A stretch of DNA of 64,000 nucleotides from Diphasiastrum complanatum. Lineage: Eukaryota > Streptophyta > Lycopodiopsida > Lycopodiales > Lycopodiaceae. The stretch is from the NCBI GenBank assembly GCA_029204225.1, contig CM055106.1:43687003-43751002 (forward strand). Reading direction: 5' to 3'. Below are positions 1 through 12,012 of this stretch, one piece after another; positions within the stretch are counted from its first letter, which is position 1; the number at the start of each line of letters is the position of its first letter. Under the pieces are notes generated by a model that saw only the letters and a list, made by a program, of their open reading frames with translations, had not been told where the DNA came from and did no database searches. A program made the position numbers and the translations under genes.

Positions 1-535
1 GTCTGTACAAGACCGGATATCTCTTTTGTTGTTAGCTCACTCAGCCAATACATGGCTAATCCTGGAATTACCCATTGGAAGGCTCTTATTCGAGTCAAGA
101 GATATTTTTGAGCTACCATGGACCAGTGCATCTCCTATGGAGATGTCAGCAGCGACAATCTTCATCAGCTCAGTAGTTATTCTGATGCAAGCTAGGGAGG
201 AGATGCAGACAATTGTAAGTCCACATGTACATTTACATTCTTCCTCAACGGCGGTCCCATTTCGTGGAACAGTCGTAAGCAAACCTCTATCGCACTTTCT
301 TCTACTGAAGCAGAATATATTGTTGCTTCTCAATCTATTAAGGAAGTGTTTTGGTTGAGAAATTTGCTGTCAGACATCAATCTATATCAGTACATCCCTA
401 CAATTTCATTTTGTGATAACCAAAGTTCTATTGCCTTATCGGCCAACCCTAGATTTCATTCTAGGAGTAAGCACATTGAGATAAGATACCACTACATCAG
501 GGGCAAGGTTCTCGCGATAGAGAGGTAAGCATAGT
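1..535 (+). pseudogene. copia family A RT/RNase H fragment, unit 1
   Basis: Translation gives the end of a copia reverse transcriptase (CTRPDISFVVSSLSQYMANP) followed by RNase H (SLSSTEAEY-like and FCDNQS motifs, RSKHIEIRYHYIRG). The fragment is cut by the window start. It carries a TGA where unit 2 has Trp in RYFWAT, and a TAG just after YSDAS where related RNases H have Trp. At its 3' end the frame passes into LTR sequence through the deletion near 528-541. It cannot make a working enzyme. Confidence 0.85.
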
Positions 536-540
536 CTGCA

Positions 541-936
541 TATTTACACGCAAATTCGCACAAACGAAGAAAAGGCGAACGAATCACGACACTGTGCTCT
601 TACACAGGTTATGGTGACAAGCGAAAAGGGGACACTATCTTACAGAATGCCAAAGGTGCCCTAAAAGAAAAGGCACCCTGTAAATCTAATCCTAGGGCTG
701 TTCATAAGAAGTGACGCGATTTTTTTCACATCATCACCAACGTTATTTTCAGTACTGATAGATGTCTCACCCTTTTCAAGCTCACCACATGCAGTTGCGC
801 GAACAGATTGAACAACGACTACAACCACCCACGATCTCTTACAGACAATACATCCACTCTGTACTTTCACATCGCACACCTGTAATTTCATGTATATATA
901 TATTGGATAGCATCTGAGTATTCAAGTGGATGAGGT
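541..936 (+). mobile_element. LTR-A fragment, unit 1
   Basis: Sequence from the inside of the family A LTR; compare 3900-4260, where the LTR start is kept. The start of the LTR is missing here because of the deletion shared with unit 2. It ends at the breakpoint into the next RT segment. No gene is seen in this stretch. Confidence 0.75.
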
Positions 937-1500
937 TGATTAAACCAAGAATCTCTCATGTACGCAATGGTCTGTACAAGACCGGATATCTCTTTTGTTG
1001 TTAGCTCACTCAGCCAATACATGGCTAATCCTGGAATTACCCATTGGAAGGCTCTTATTCGAGTCAAGAGATATTTTTGGGCTACCATGGACCAGTGCAT
1101 CTCCTATGGAGATGTCAGCAGCGACAATCTTCATCAGCTCAGTAGTTATTCTGATGCAAGCTAGGGAGGAGATGCAGACAATTGTAAGTCCACATGTACA
1201 TTTACATTCTTCCTCAACGGCGGTCCCATTTTGTGGAACAGTCGTAAGCAAACCTCTATCGCACTTTCTTCTACTGAAGCAGAATATATTGCTGCTTCTC
1301 AATCTATTAAGGAAGCATTTTGGTTGAGAAATTTGCTGTCAGACATCAATCTATATCAGTACATCCCTACAATTTCATTTTGTGATAACCAAAGTGCTAT
1401 TGCCTTATCGGCCAACCCTAGATTTCATTCTAGGAGTAAGCACATTGAGATAAGATACCACTACATCAGGGGCAAGGTTCTCGATATAGAGGTAAGCATA
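937..1500 (+). pseudogene. copia family A RT/RNase H fragment, unit 2
   Basis: This is the best preserved copy. MYAMVCTRPDISFVVSSLSQ starts at 958 and, after one in-frame TAG following YSDAS, the same frame continues through the RNase H motifs ALSSTEAEYIAAS and FCDNQSAIALSANP to the deletion near 1495. The Trp in RYFWAT is intact, unlike units 1 and 4. The TAG sits where copia RNase H normally has Trp (S-D-x-D-W), so it fits a TGG to TAG change that all units inherited. Confidence 0.85.
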
Positions 1501-1893
1501 GTCTGCATATTTACACACAAATTCGCACAGATGAAGAAAAAGCGAACGAATCGCGACACTGTGTTCTTACACAGGTTATGGTGACAAGAGAAAAGGGGAC
1601 ACCATCTTACAGAATGCCAAAGGTGCCCTAAAAGCAAAGGCACCTTGTAAATCTAATCCTAGGGTTGTTCATAAGAAGTGACGCACTTTTCACATCATCA
1701 CCAATGTTCTTTTCAACTCAAATAGACGTCGCACCCTTTTCAAGCTCACCACATGCAGTTGCGCTAACAGATTGGACAATGACTACAACCACCCACGGTC
1801 TCTTACAGACAATACATCCACTCTGTACTTTCACATCGCACACCTGTAATATCATGTATATATATATATATTGGATACCATCTAAGTATTTGA
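1501..1893 (+). mobile_element. LTR-A fragment, unit 2
   Basis: LTR-A interior, nearly the same as 541-936, with the same missing start. Ends in a TA-rich run and the breakpoint into unit 3. Confidence 0.75.
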
Positions 1894-2597
1894 GTGGATG
1901 AGGTTGATGAAACCAAGAATCTCTCATATACGGAATGGTCTATACAAGACCGAATATCTCTTTTGTTGTTAGCTCACTCAGCCAATACATGGCTAATTCT
2001 GGAATTACTTATTGGAAGGCTCTTATTCGAGTCAAGAAATATTTTCGAGCTACCATGGACCAGTGCATCTCCTATGGAGATGTCAGCAGCGACAATCTTC
2101 ATCAGCTCAGTAGTTATTCTGATGCAAGCTAGGGAGGAGATGCAGACAATTGTAAGTCCACATGTACATTTACATTCTTCCTCAACGGCGCTCCCATTTC
2201 GCGGAACAGTCTTAAGCAAACCTCTATCACACTTTCTTCTTTTGAAGCAGAATATATTGCTGCTTTTCAATCTATTAATAAAGTGTTTTGGCTGAGAAAT
2301 TCGTCGTCAGACATCAATCTATATCAGTACATACCTACAATTTTATTTTGTGATAATCAACGTGCTATTGCCTTATCGGCCGACCCTAGATTTCATTCTA
2401 GGATTAAGCACATTGAGATAAGTTACCACTACATCATGGGCAAGGTTCTCGACAAAGAGGTAATCTTAACATATTGTAGAACACAGGACATTGTTGCAGA
2501 CATTTTCACGAAAGCACTCAGCATTAATCCACACAACAGATTTTGTGCATTGCTCAATCTGAAGATCAAGGCATTCACGGATCTAGATAAAGGGGGG
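1894..2597 (+). pseudogene. copia family A RT/RNase H fragment, unit 3
   Basis: This unit keeps the full RNase H tail: after RGKV-like sequence it continues with TQDIVADIFTKAL, the usual copia C-terminal motif, and ends next to a purine tract at about 2587-2597. The same TAG after YSDAS is present, and the Trp of RYFWAT is Arg. The LTR starts at 2598, so this is a true 3' end of a copia element. Confidence 0.85.
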
Positions 2598-3075
2598 TGT
2601 TGGATTTACTCCTTCTACTCTCCTAAATCCCATTTTAATCTACCTCCATTCATGTTGCATATTTACTAACGTTGTCACACAGTCTGCATATTTAGACACA
2701 AATTTGCACAGACAAAGAAAAGACGAACGAATCGCGACACTGTGTTCTTACACAAGTTATGCTGACAGGCGAAAAGGGGACACTATCTTTTAGAATGCCA
2801 AAGTTGCCCTAAAGGCAAAGGCACCCCGTAAATCTAATCGTAAGGCTGTTCATAAGAAGTGACGCACTTTTTGCATCATCACCAACGTTCACTTCAGTAT
2901 TGACTGACGTCACACCCTTTTCAAGCTCACCACATGCAGCTGCGCTAACAGATTGGACAATGACTGCACCCACCCACGGTCTCTTACAGATAATACATCC
3001 ACTCTATACTTTCACATCTGCACACCTGTAATATCATGTATATATATATATATTTGATACCATCTGGGTATTCGA
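2598..3075 (+). mobile_element. LTR-A 5' part, unit 3
   Basis: Starts TGTTGGATTTACTCC directly after a G-rich polypurine tract and runs to the shared breakpoint in AACCAAGAA. Only about the first 480 bp of the LTR is present. The rest (compare 4270-4665) was lost at the duplication junction. Confidence 0.8.
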
Positions 3076-3779
3076 GTGGATGAGGTAGATGAAACCAAGA
3101 ATCTGTCATGTACGCAATGGTTTGTACAAGACGGGATATCTCTTTTGTTGTTAGCTCACTCAGCCAATACATGGCTAATCCTGAAATTACCCATTGGAAG
3201 GCTCTTATTCGAGTCAAGAGATATTTTTGAGCTACCATGGACCAGTGCATCTGCTATGGAGATGTCAGCAATGACAATCTTCATCAGCTCAGTAGTTATT
3301 CAAATGCAAGCTAGGGAGGAGATGCAGAAAATTGTAATTCCACATCTGGATGTACATTCTTCCTCAACGACGGTCGCATTTCGTGGAACAGTCGTAAGCA
3401 AACCTCTATCGCACTTTCTTCTACTGAAGCAGAATATATTGTTGTTTCTCAATCTATCAAGAAAGCGTTCTGGTTGAGAAATTTGTTGTCAGACATCAAT
3501 TTGTATCAGTACAGCCCTAGAATTTTATTTTGTGATAACCAAAGTGCTATTGCCTTATTGGCCAACCCAAGATTTCATTCTAGGAGTAAGCACATTGAGA
3601 TAAGATACCACTACATCAGGGGCAAGGTTTTCGATAGAGAGGTAAGCTTAACGTACTACAGAACGCAGGACATGGTTGCAGACATTTTCACGAAAGCACT
3701 CAGCATTAAAGCACACAACAGCTTTTGCGTGTTGCTCAATCTGAAGATCAAGGCATTCATGGATCCAGATTAAGGGGAG
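3076..3779 (+). pseudogene. copia family A RT/RNase H fragment, unit 4
   Basis: RT end, RNase H and tail (TQDMVADIFTKAL) in one frame, apart from a TGA in RYF(W)AT and the TAG after YSNAS. The purine tract at 3771-3779 abuts the LTR start at 3780. Differences from units 1-3 (for example SNAS for SDAS) are shared with the inverted copy at 18.6-19.3 kb, so unit 4 and that copy are closest relatives. Confidence 0.85.
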
Positions 3780-4665
3780 TGTTGGATTTACTCCTTCTAC
3801 TCTCCTAAATCCCATTTTAATCTGCCTCCATTCATGCTGCATATTTACTAACGTTGTCACGCAGTCTGCATATTTACACGCAAATTTGCACAAACGAACA
3901 AAAGACAAACGAATCGTGACACTGTGTTCTTACACAGGTTATGGTGACAGGCAAAAAGGGGACACTATCTTACAGAATGCCAAAGGTGCCCTAAAAGCAA
4001 AGGCACCCTGTAAATCTAATCCTAATGTTGTTCATAAGAAGTGACGCACTTTTCGCATCATCACCAACGTTCACTTCAATACTGACTGACGTCGCACCCT
4101 TTTCACGCTCACCCCATGCAATTGCGCTAACAGATTGGACAATGACTGTAGCCATCCGCGATCTCTTTTAGACAGCACATCCACTCTATACTTTCACATC
4201 TACACACCTGTAATATCATGCATATATATATTGTATACCATCTGAGTATTGGAATGGATGAGGTTGATGAAACCAAGAAGAAGACGACATAGATGAAGTA
4301 GATGCCTTGTGCATTGATTCTTCATTTTGTCAGAATTAAGGTTTTATTCCTTTTTATAGATTGAAATAAGCTTCGTAGGGCATGCGGTTTCGTCTGCTAT
4401 TGTATTGTGCTCTACTGCATTATTGACTTGTATACTTGATATACTTAATCTGATACAGTTCATTGTTCTACTTTCAGATCTATGTCAATATTGCTATGCT
4501 TGTTCTTCATTTTGTCTGATCTTTCTAGTTGTTCTTTCTAGTAATAGATGATTAACTTTTAGTCTTGTCTTTCGCAAATTATTCGCGTTCCTCACTATGC
4601 TAACTTGCACAGTTTTGTGTGGTGGGATGGTGGCAGGTACAACTGGACGTCTTGAAATAGGTTTT
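3780..4665 (+). mobile_element. LTR-A, longest plus-strand copy on the left
   Basis: Starts TGTTGG after the polypurine tract. Matching copies (17,716-18,600 minus and 48,671-49,560 plus) share the sequence up to about 4665. The exact 3' end is uncertain because no clear CA end with a primer-binding site was seen. The small open frame at 4597 is part of this repeat and is not considered a gene. Confidence 0.65.
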
Positions 4666-5227
<562 letters not shown>

Positions 5228-5261
5228 GAAGGGAGAGGGAGAATAAATGATGAACACGAAT

Positions 5262-5317
5262 GAGAAACGAACTCGAACAAGAAACGAATGAGAAATGAAC
5301 TCGAACAAGAAACGAAT
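5262..5317. repeat. 28-bp tandem repeat, two copies
   Basis: Two adjacent units at 5262-5289 and 5290-5317 differ at one base (ACG/ATG). The segmental-duplication partner near 50,235-50,262 has only one unit, so the extra unit was gained or lost after duplication. Confidence 0.85.
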
Positions 5318-5703
5318 GAGAGAAAATGTTCGTGCGTAGCGGAATGAGTTAAATGTCTCTCTCCGTCAGCATGACTACGCCTATCAGAATGAACAGAACT
5401 TTAGTGATGGAAATCACAGTCATTCTAGATTATGTAGCCAAACATTAATGGATGAAGCGCTAGATGATCAATTTGTCGCGAATTGCAAGACAAATTATAT
5501 GTCGCGAATGATTCGCGAAGAGGTAGATTGTGCTCGACTGATAATGACAAGTGTCAACGTTGAATGTCAGTTGTTATCCATGTACAAAATAAGTTTACCA
5601 ACTTGACAGCTTGCAGTATTAATGAGATTATATAATCCAGTCTTCCCTACGTAATGTGACTTATAGCAATAGGCCAAACCATACCCTCACCATAGAACCA
5701 TTC

Positions 5704-5705
<2 letters not shown>

Positions 5706-5746
<41 letters not shown>
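5706..5746. repeat. (GA)20 microsatellite
   Basis: Run of 41 bp. The partner tract at 50,643-50,758 is 116 bp with one interruption. Flanks on both sides are the same in the two copies. Confidence 0.97.
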
Positions 5747-5748
<2 letters not shown>

Positions 5749-6240
5749 TTCCTTAACATATTGATAAGCACTCAATGTTTTAAAATATACAACTATATAA
5801 TTAAATGTTATTTCATGAGGGAATTGGTCACACCTTCATGCTTTAAAATACTCGGTACAAAATTACTAATGGATGAAATAACAAGAATTTTATGGTATCA
5901 TACCAAAAAGCCTTACCATAACAGTGAAATTGTTGGATTGACAATGAAAATTTATCTTTCTTTGCTTTTAGGTTCAAACAAATGCATTTAATATCATTTT
6001 TGCTAAAGAGTCAAGTATGGGTAATTTAAGTTATCATGATGATTCATTAGTTGTTTTTAATGTTTTAAGTTGCAAGAGCTTATAGTATTACAATCATTAC
6101 CACATAAGTACTGGTTAAAGTTTTTACAATCATAGAACTAAGATTGCATATTGGAGAAAAAGACTAACAATTGTGTACGAAATGATTTTTCTAACAGATA
6201 GGTGACCTACATTTGATGAATGTTTCCTACAATGGGTTTA
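5747..6240. other. AT-rich spacer, no gene seen
   Basis: Matches 50,759-51,280 in the duplicated block. It has one modest open frame across the GA tract and nothing with a recognisable motif. Confidence 0.5.
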
Positions 6241-7500
6241 ATATTTTGATCATAAAAGTTGTCTATCATTTGGAATCTAGGGCTTGTACTTTCATGGCTT
6301 CCTCTATCTTTTCATCTTCAGTTTCCTCCTGAACAACATCAACTTGATCAGAAATTATCATGAGTGAGGGTGATGGCGACATCATCTTTATCTCTTGCTT
6401 CGTCATCATATGAGCTGGATTAACATCCTATTGTTGATTACAAACATCTTGCATTTCTTCAAAAAATGAGTCGATTTCATTATGAATTTCTTCCAAGGCA
6501 TTATCAGCAGTTGTTTTATTGTCTTTTCTACATAATGGCCAAATGCAAATAATTGCTTTTGCATTTTTTTAACCTTGTTTTTTGGATTATCTACTAAGTG
6601 AATTTGCATGTGGCAGCTAATGAGGATAGATTACCACATGCAAATTATTGCTTTTGCAATTTTTTTAACCTTGTTTTTCTAGAATTTTTTGCTAAGTGAA
6701 TCTGCATGTGGCAGCTAATGAGGACATATTACCGCACACATGCAATTTTTTCTAGAATGTGCATGTGGCATGTGGCACCCATACATTGGCTCTCTACATG
6801 CACACGAGTTTCCATGTTTTGTGTCAATTCTTTACAAGATGTCCACATAAGAGTTGTGGTGGGAAGGCTCACAAAAATCTGCTTCAAATTTTATATGAGA
6901 TTTCTGCTCATGGAGTTGCCTCCATAATAAAAGGAAAACTAAACACTTGGCATTATGACTAGTGATATATATATTTAAGATTTTAAACCTTAATCTTTAG
7001 AGAAAATGGACCTTATGTAGCTCAACATAACATCTTAAGAAACCATAGAAAATTTTGAAATTGTGAAGTTCTATCTTCTTGAGTGGTCTATTTTTTGCAC
7101 AATTCTTGGAAAAAGCTACATGTATGCTAACTTACAATGAAGTCTTCATGAATTTTAATTTTTTTAAATAATGATAGCTACATTCTCAACAAATCAAGAA
7201 AATTCAATCAATGTGTCCTAAACACAACAAACTTCAAAAGTTCAAGCCATAAAACTTGTGGTGAGGTCAAAAAGTCAAATTCTTCTTCAAGTAGGCTAAC
7301 CATGAAATCGGACTGTTAGTTTTTATCAATAGTCTCAGGTCCCTTTATGGATTCAATGTGACGGGACAAAAAAATTTCATTTTAACACAACCTTCATGAT
7401 GAAGGTTGCATGAATTGAACAATCTTATGTGCAAAGGGTTGTTCAAATAATAATAATAATAAATCTCAAATTTGAATTTCACATTGGATAAGGGGCCCTT
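6241..7500. repeat. Dispersed repeat R1 (GCATGTGG-rich)
   Basis: Repeated at about 34,620-35,760, 42,250-43,170 and 51,280-52,400. The core has several copies of GCATGTGGCAGCTAATGAGG-like words and a stretch rich in GCATGTGGCATGTGGCA. Small open frames (starts at 6706 and 6759) recur in each copy only because the DNA is repeated; they have no known domain. The copies differ by internal insertions, such as a 180-bp piece with a TTG run near 51,975 that is absent here. Type of repeat unknown. Confidence 0.6.
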
Positions 7501-7760
7501 CTCAGCCCTTTAGTCAAGATATCAGCCAACATACTGTCAATCAGACAGTAACTTAATTTGACAACCTTGTTCAGAACTTTCTCTCTAAGAAAATGAAATT
7601 GAACTTTGATGTGCTTAGTTCTGGAGTGAGTTTGTGGGTTCAAGAGATAGAGCAATACAGCTCTGATTGTCTCAATAGAGTATAGTTCGACTGTATTGCG
7701 GGAACCTTAGATCCTGAAGCAGTCTTCTAAGCCTTATGATTTCCTTTACTACAGAGGAAG
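7470..7760 (-). pseudogene. copia family B RNase H, C-terminal half
   Basis: Read on the minus strand, it encodes the end of a copia RNase H: HSRTKHIKVQFHFLREKV, then SMLADILTKGL. Small frameshifts disturb the beginning. The missing N-terminal half lies to the right of the LTR at 8867. Removing the LTR joins the halves in frame around AATSSVVKEI, which is the normal copia sequence at this point. Confidence 0.85.
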
Positions 7761-8866
<1,106 letters not shown>

Positions 8867-9520
8867 GGTAGCTGCGACATATTGGGACTCTCTGAAAGAC
8901 AAAGAAATGCATTTCTGCTTTCGACTATTCCATGAAATGAGTCCTCCTACTAGAAAGCAAAGCTAGCCAGACGTGGATTTTTGTGTGTCCACATTACCAG
9001 CCCAATCAAAGTCGGAATAAGAAGGTAATGTTAGAGTGTCCTCTGAGTTTTCATTATAACATAGAGCATAGTGCTTAGATGCTTGAATGTATCTTAATAC
9101 TCTTAGTAGAGCTTGTACCAATGTGCTAACTGCATAGGCAAGATCGCGTCATGTGCAGACCATGGCCTACATGATCGATCCATCGACTGATAGGGGTATT
9201 GGCACATCCCCTTCTCTACTTCAGTCGTCGGCACATGTCCTTCGACAATTTGAATCCTAGATCCATAGGTGAGTCTATCGACTTGTAGTTTTCCATGCCA
9301 TACCTGTAGAGTACACTAGTTAGACACCTTTCTTGGCTTATCGTAATACTTCTGTTTACTCTTTCTTTGGTTATCTTGATTCCGAGAAGGTAATGTATAG
9401 GGCCTGAATCAATCATTTTGAATTCCTTCCACAATAGCGACTTTGTCTCATGAAGTAACTGATTCGAATTGTTGATGATCAAAGAGTCATCAAAATATAG
9501 AGCTATTATTTTGCACATGT
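8867..9520 (-). pseudogene. copia family B RT C-terminus and RNase H N-terminal half
   Basis: Minus-strand translation starts with the RT active-site region (IIALYFDDSLIINNSNQ, a YxDD-type motif) and GPIHYLLGIKI, continues through the RT connection, then SDxDW-type RNase H sequence, and stops at the LTR junction. Frameshifts and stops break it, for example after KDMCRRLK near 9216. Near-identical partners lie at 53,125-53,760 and 43,350-43,620. Confidence 0.85.
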
Positions 9521-9672
9521 GAAAATCAGTGCTTTCAATCCCTACTATTTCCTTGCTAGTTGGTCCAAAGATAGTGGTGTTATAGCTTGATGGAAAGTAT
9601 GAAGAGTACTTTCCATAGAAATTGATACCAAATCAATCTAATGTGTCTATCAAGAGTTATAAGCTCTTAAAG
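9521..9672 (+). mobile_element. copia family E internal fragment
   Basis: Matches 57,035-57,186, which lies just inside the family E LTR and primer site. No open frame of note. It is joined on the right to a family B LTR. Confidence 0.6.
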
Positions 9673-10521
9673 AGGAGACAACCATGAAGGGAGCGAAACA
9701 GTTAGGCATCTAAGACAGCCATGCTTCCTTCGAGATTGGATATTATGAGCGAGTCGTGGAGTGAATATCAGTGATTGAGAGAGAAATTATCAGAAAGCAT
9801 TCACAGTGGAGTACACATAGTACAATAAATAATCTGAATTAAGTTGTAAATACAACAATCAGATCACGATCTCGTGCCTGAGAATAGTTTACAGTAATAT
9901 AGCGCACTTTGTGTTGTAATCTTACTACACTAGTTAACGATTGAATACTATCTCTACTTCTTGAATTACTTTCACTCTCTCTAAAATCTCTAATCCTATG
10001 GAATCAGATAATTCTCATACAATGGAGTTCATGAAAGAACTCTGAATCACACTTCCGCTAATAAACTCTTCTTCATCATCACTATCGTCACTATCTCTAG
10101 TGTGTTGTTGTTATGTATATATACATGTAATAGTTATAGCAATTGCGTCAGGAACGAGCGTGAAGTAGTGTAGTTACTGCAAAGTACTGAAATGAGCTGT
10201 GACGTGGTCTATGTCAGACAAGGCAGAGGAAGAGCTCCATTTTGAATGGTACCATTTAACGAGCGTCGAAGATGTCAAGCAAGTCGAGTCGACTGGCTCG
10301 CCCTTGAGAAGATGTCGATGTCGACGAAGTCAAGTCGGTCAAGTTGATGACGTGAACGTCGACAAAGTCGATCCTGCTTCTACTTCAAGTCGGTGTATTG
10401 CATAGACTGTTCGACTTGTGCGAGTAAGATTGGGTGTTGCTGTAGAGAAAGAATACTTACATAGTATACTGGTGCTCATGAATTGAATTCGGGTGAGTCG
10501 GAGTGAAGATGAACTCCAACA
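9673..10521 (-). mobile_element. LTR-B, minus strand
   Basis: Reverse complement begins TGTTGGAG at 10,521 and matches the family B LTR at 27,755 (start) and 22,105-22,568 (end part, with the AAGGAAGCATGG block). It is the longest family B LTR that lacks a CT expansion. It is cut on the left by the family E piece. The open frame at 10,199-10,405 lies on the other strand and has no support. Confidence 0.75.
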
Positions 10522-10966
10522 GAATGTCCATGTCGATAGCTAGTGATGGAAGTTGCCACGTGGCACATGCAATTTTGTCAACATATGCATGTGGCATGTG
10601 GTAACTAGTCATTTTTTGTCCACATGCACATTTTGTTGTGATTTTCTTTGCTACGTGTCAAAAATTTTATGGTTGTCCACATGAGAGTTGTCGTGGGAAG
10701 GCTCACCAAAAATCTACTTGTGGAGGTGCCTCTAGACCAGAAAAGAAAACTGAGCACCTAACATTAAAGGAACAAGCTAAAATCTTCATGATTTAGTGAG
10801 AGTTGAGAATTACATATAAATTAGTTTTTTGAAATAAAAAGCTATTGTGTTGTCTTATCCAAAGTACAATGATTAAATGACTCCAAAGACACTTTCTTAT
10901 CTATCCATCATTGATGATAATGATCTATTAGGGAAAGAAGAGTGATTTGACTCTTTTAGTTTGACA
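10522..10966. repeat. Dispersed repeat flanking the young copia
   Basis: The same sequence follows the LTR-B end at 37,854-38,310, and its right part recurs at 47,140-47,360 and inverted at 21,890-22,105. It is the target into which the complete copia element inserted. No gene seen. Confidence 0.7.
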
Positions 10967-10971
10967 TATCA
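10967..10971. repeat. Target-site duplication, left copy (TATCA)
   Basis: TATCA precedes the left LTR and follows the right LTR at 16,612-16,616. The unoccupied repeat copies at about 38,310 and 47,355 have a single GACATATCAC at this place. An 8-bp reading (ACATATCA) is also possible; see findings. Confidence 0.75.
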
Positions 10972-11621
10972 TGTGAAAAATTGTCAACTAGTAGTATTTT
11001 CCTAACTTGAGATTTTGTAGGCCTATGGCCAAATAAAAGTTAGAGATAGGTTCATACATGTATGTAGAGGCCCAAAGTATGTGTACACTACTTTTGAGGT
11101 CACATTAATTAGAGGAGGTCGAGTGTGGAGCTCTTCTATTGGCTCATAATTTGGTGCATTCCTATTTGACCAAATTTCTAGGTATATGGGTGAATCCTAT
11201 TGGACCCCAATTTTAGCCTATCATAAGACAAGTGGCCAAGAGGCACTATGGCTGCTATAAATAGCCATCTCCACGAGTATGTACATATCTCATTTTCATT
11301 CTATTGAATGAATGTTATGCTCTTTGAAGATCCATCTTCTTCTCTCTCACTTTTTTGTTCATATCTTGCATTCTAGCCACTAGAATTGTGATTTCTTTGT
11401 TGCTATGGCTTCACACGTGTGAAATGCAGGTTGTAGGCTCTGAAGTACGGACAGGGACAGCAAGTTTCTGTTTGTGGAAGCTTATGATCAGATTTTGATG
11501 TTTAGTTGATGTTTAGTATGCTTAACATCACAATTTCTATCATTTTTTCAATCTAGATGTGCATAACTTCCATGGCCAAGATCTTTATGAAACTTTATCA
11601 TCTTTTGGATCTGAGTTTTTC
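10972..11621 (+). mobile_element. Left LTR of the complete copia
   Basis: Begins TGTGAAAAATTG. It aligns without gaps to 15,959-16,608. One base differs (T in ACTTTATCATC here, G in the right LTR). The right LTR has three more bases (ACA) that complete a perfect inverted end, TGTGAAAAA/TTTTTCACA; the left copy runs straight into leader sequence without them. Confidence 0.92.
11256..11263 (+). promoter_or_regulatory. TATA box in left LTR
   Basis: TATAAATA, followed by a GC-richer stretch and a TCTCATTTTC pyrimidine run, as expected for the U3/R border. Transcription would start roughly 25-35 bp downstream and run through gag-pol. Confidence 0.6.
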
Positions 11622-12012
11622 TTGAGGTGCCAAAGGTCTCTCCTCCACACCTCCAACAAGATCCTATTAGTTTTCCATTCTAGCATATAGTTTTTTGATT
11701 CAATTTCTTGCTTCTTCATGTCAAAAACTTCAAAATTGATGTAACCCTCTGATTTTCAGTTTGCTGAATGATTCAAGAGTGTATTTCAATCTTAGGAGTG
11801 AGGGAAAAGCAAGTATATTGAGGTTTGGTCTTGGTTTGATCAAGAAATCATAAAACTAGTGGCTAAAATTAAGGAAAAAGTGAGGAAAAGAGAGAAAAAG
11901 TAAGGTTTTAGGTTCCAAATCTTTGTGATTTCTTCTTGTGTTTCATTTGTTGATTCAAGAGAGTGCTTAGTGCATTGGAACAGGTCAAAGATCAGAGATC
12001 AATCATTGCAAC
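11622..12012 (+). other. Leader between left LTR and gag
   Basis: Untranslated leader of about 390 bp, rich in A and G near its end. Directly after the LTR, where a primer-binding site should begin with TGG, the sequence is TTGAGGTGCCAAAGG. No match to the initiator-Met tRNA site is seen anywhere in the leader. The element may prime in another way or the site may be altered. Confidence 0.6.

Larger units (their letters stand above)
1..4270 (+). repeat. Tandem array of four truncated copia (family A) units
   Basis: Four head-to-tail copies begin with the same RT-derived stretch at 1, 970, 1939 and 3120, so the spacing is 969, 969 and 1181 bp. Each unit holds the end of reverse transcriptase, RNase H, and a piece of the LTR that starts TGTTGGATTT. 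Units 1 and 2 share one internal deletion of about 200 bp that removes the RNase H end, the polypurine tract and the LTR start. They are therefore tandem duplicates of a deleted unit. All units share the LTR-to-RT junction in the sequence AACCAAGAA/TCTCTCATG. The same junction recurs near 19,275 (minus) and 48,352 (plus). Confidence 0.85.

Noticed and set aside
1-4270. Regular repeats considered as a CRISPR-like array or satellite centromere
   Set aside because: Units are about 1 kb and encode copia RT/RNase H; there are no short spacers and no satellite-like monomers.
6706-6962. Overlapping 73- and 67-codon frames repeated at 42,687 and 51,463
   Set aside because: They recur because the DNA is repeated; two overlapping frames are equally open and neither has a known motif.
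10199-10405. 68-codon frame in the LTR-B region
   Set aside because: It is antisense to the LTR and frameshifted in the copy at 37.6 kb.
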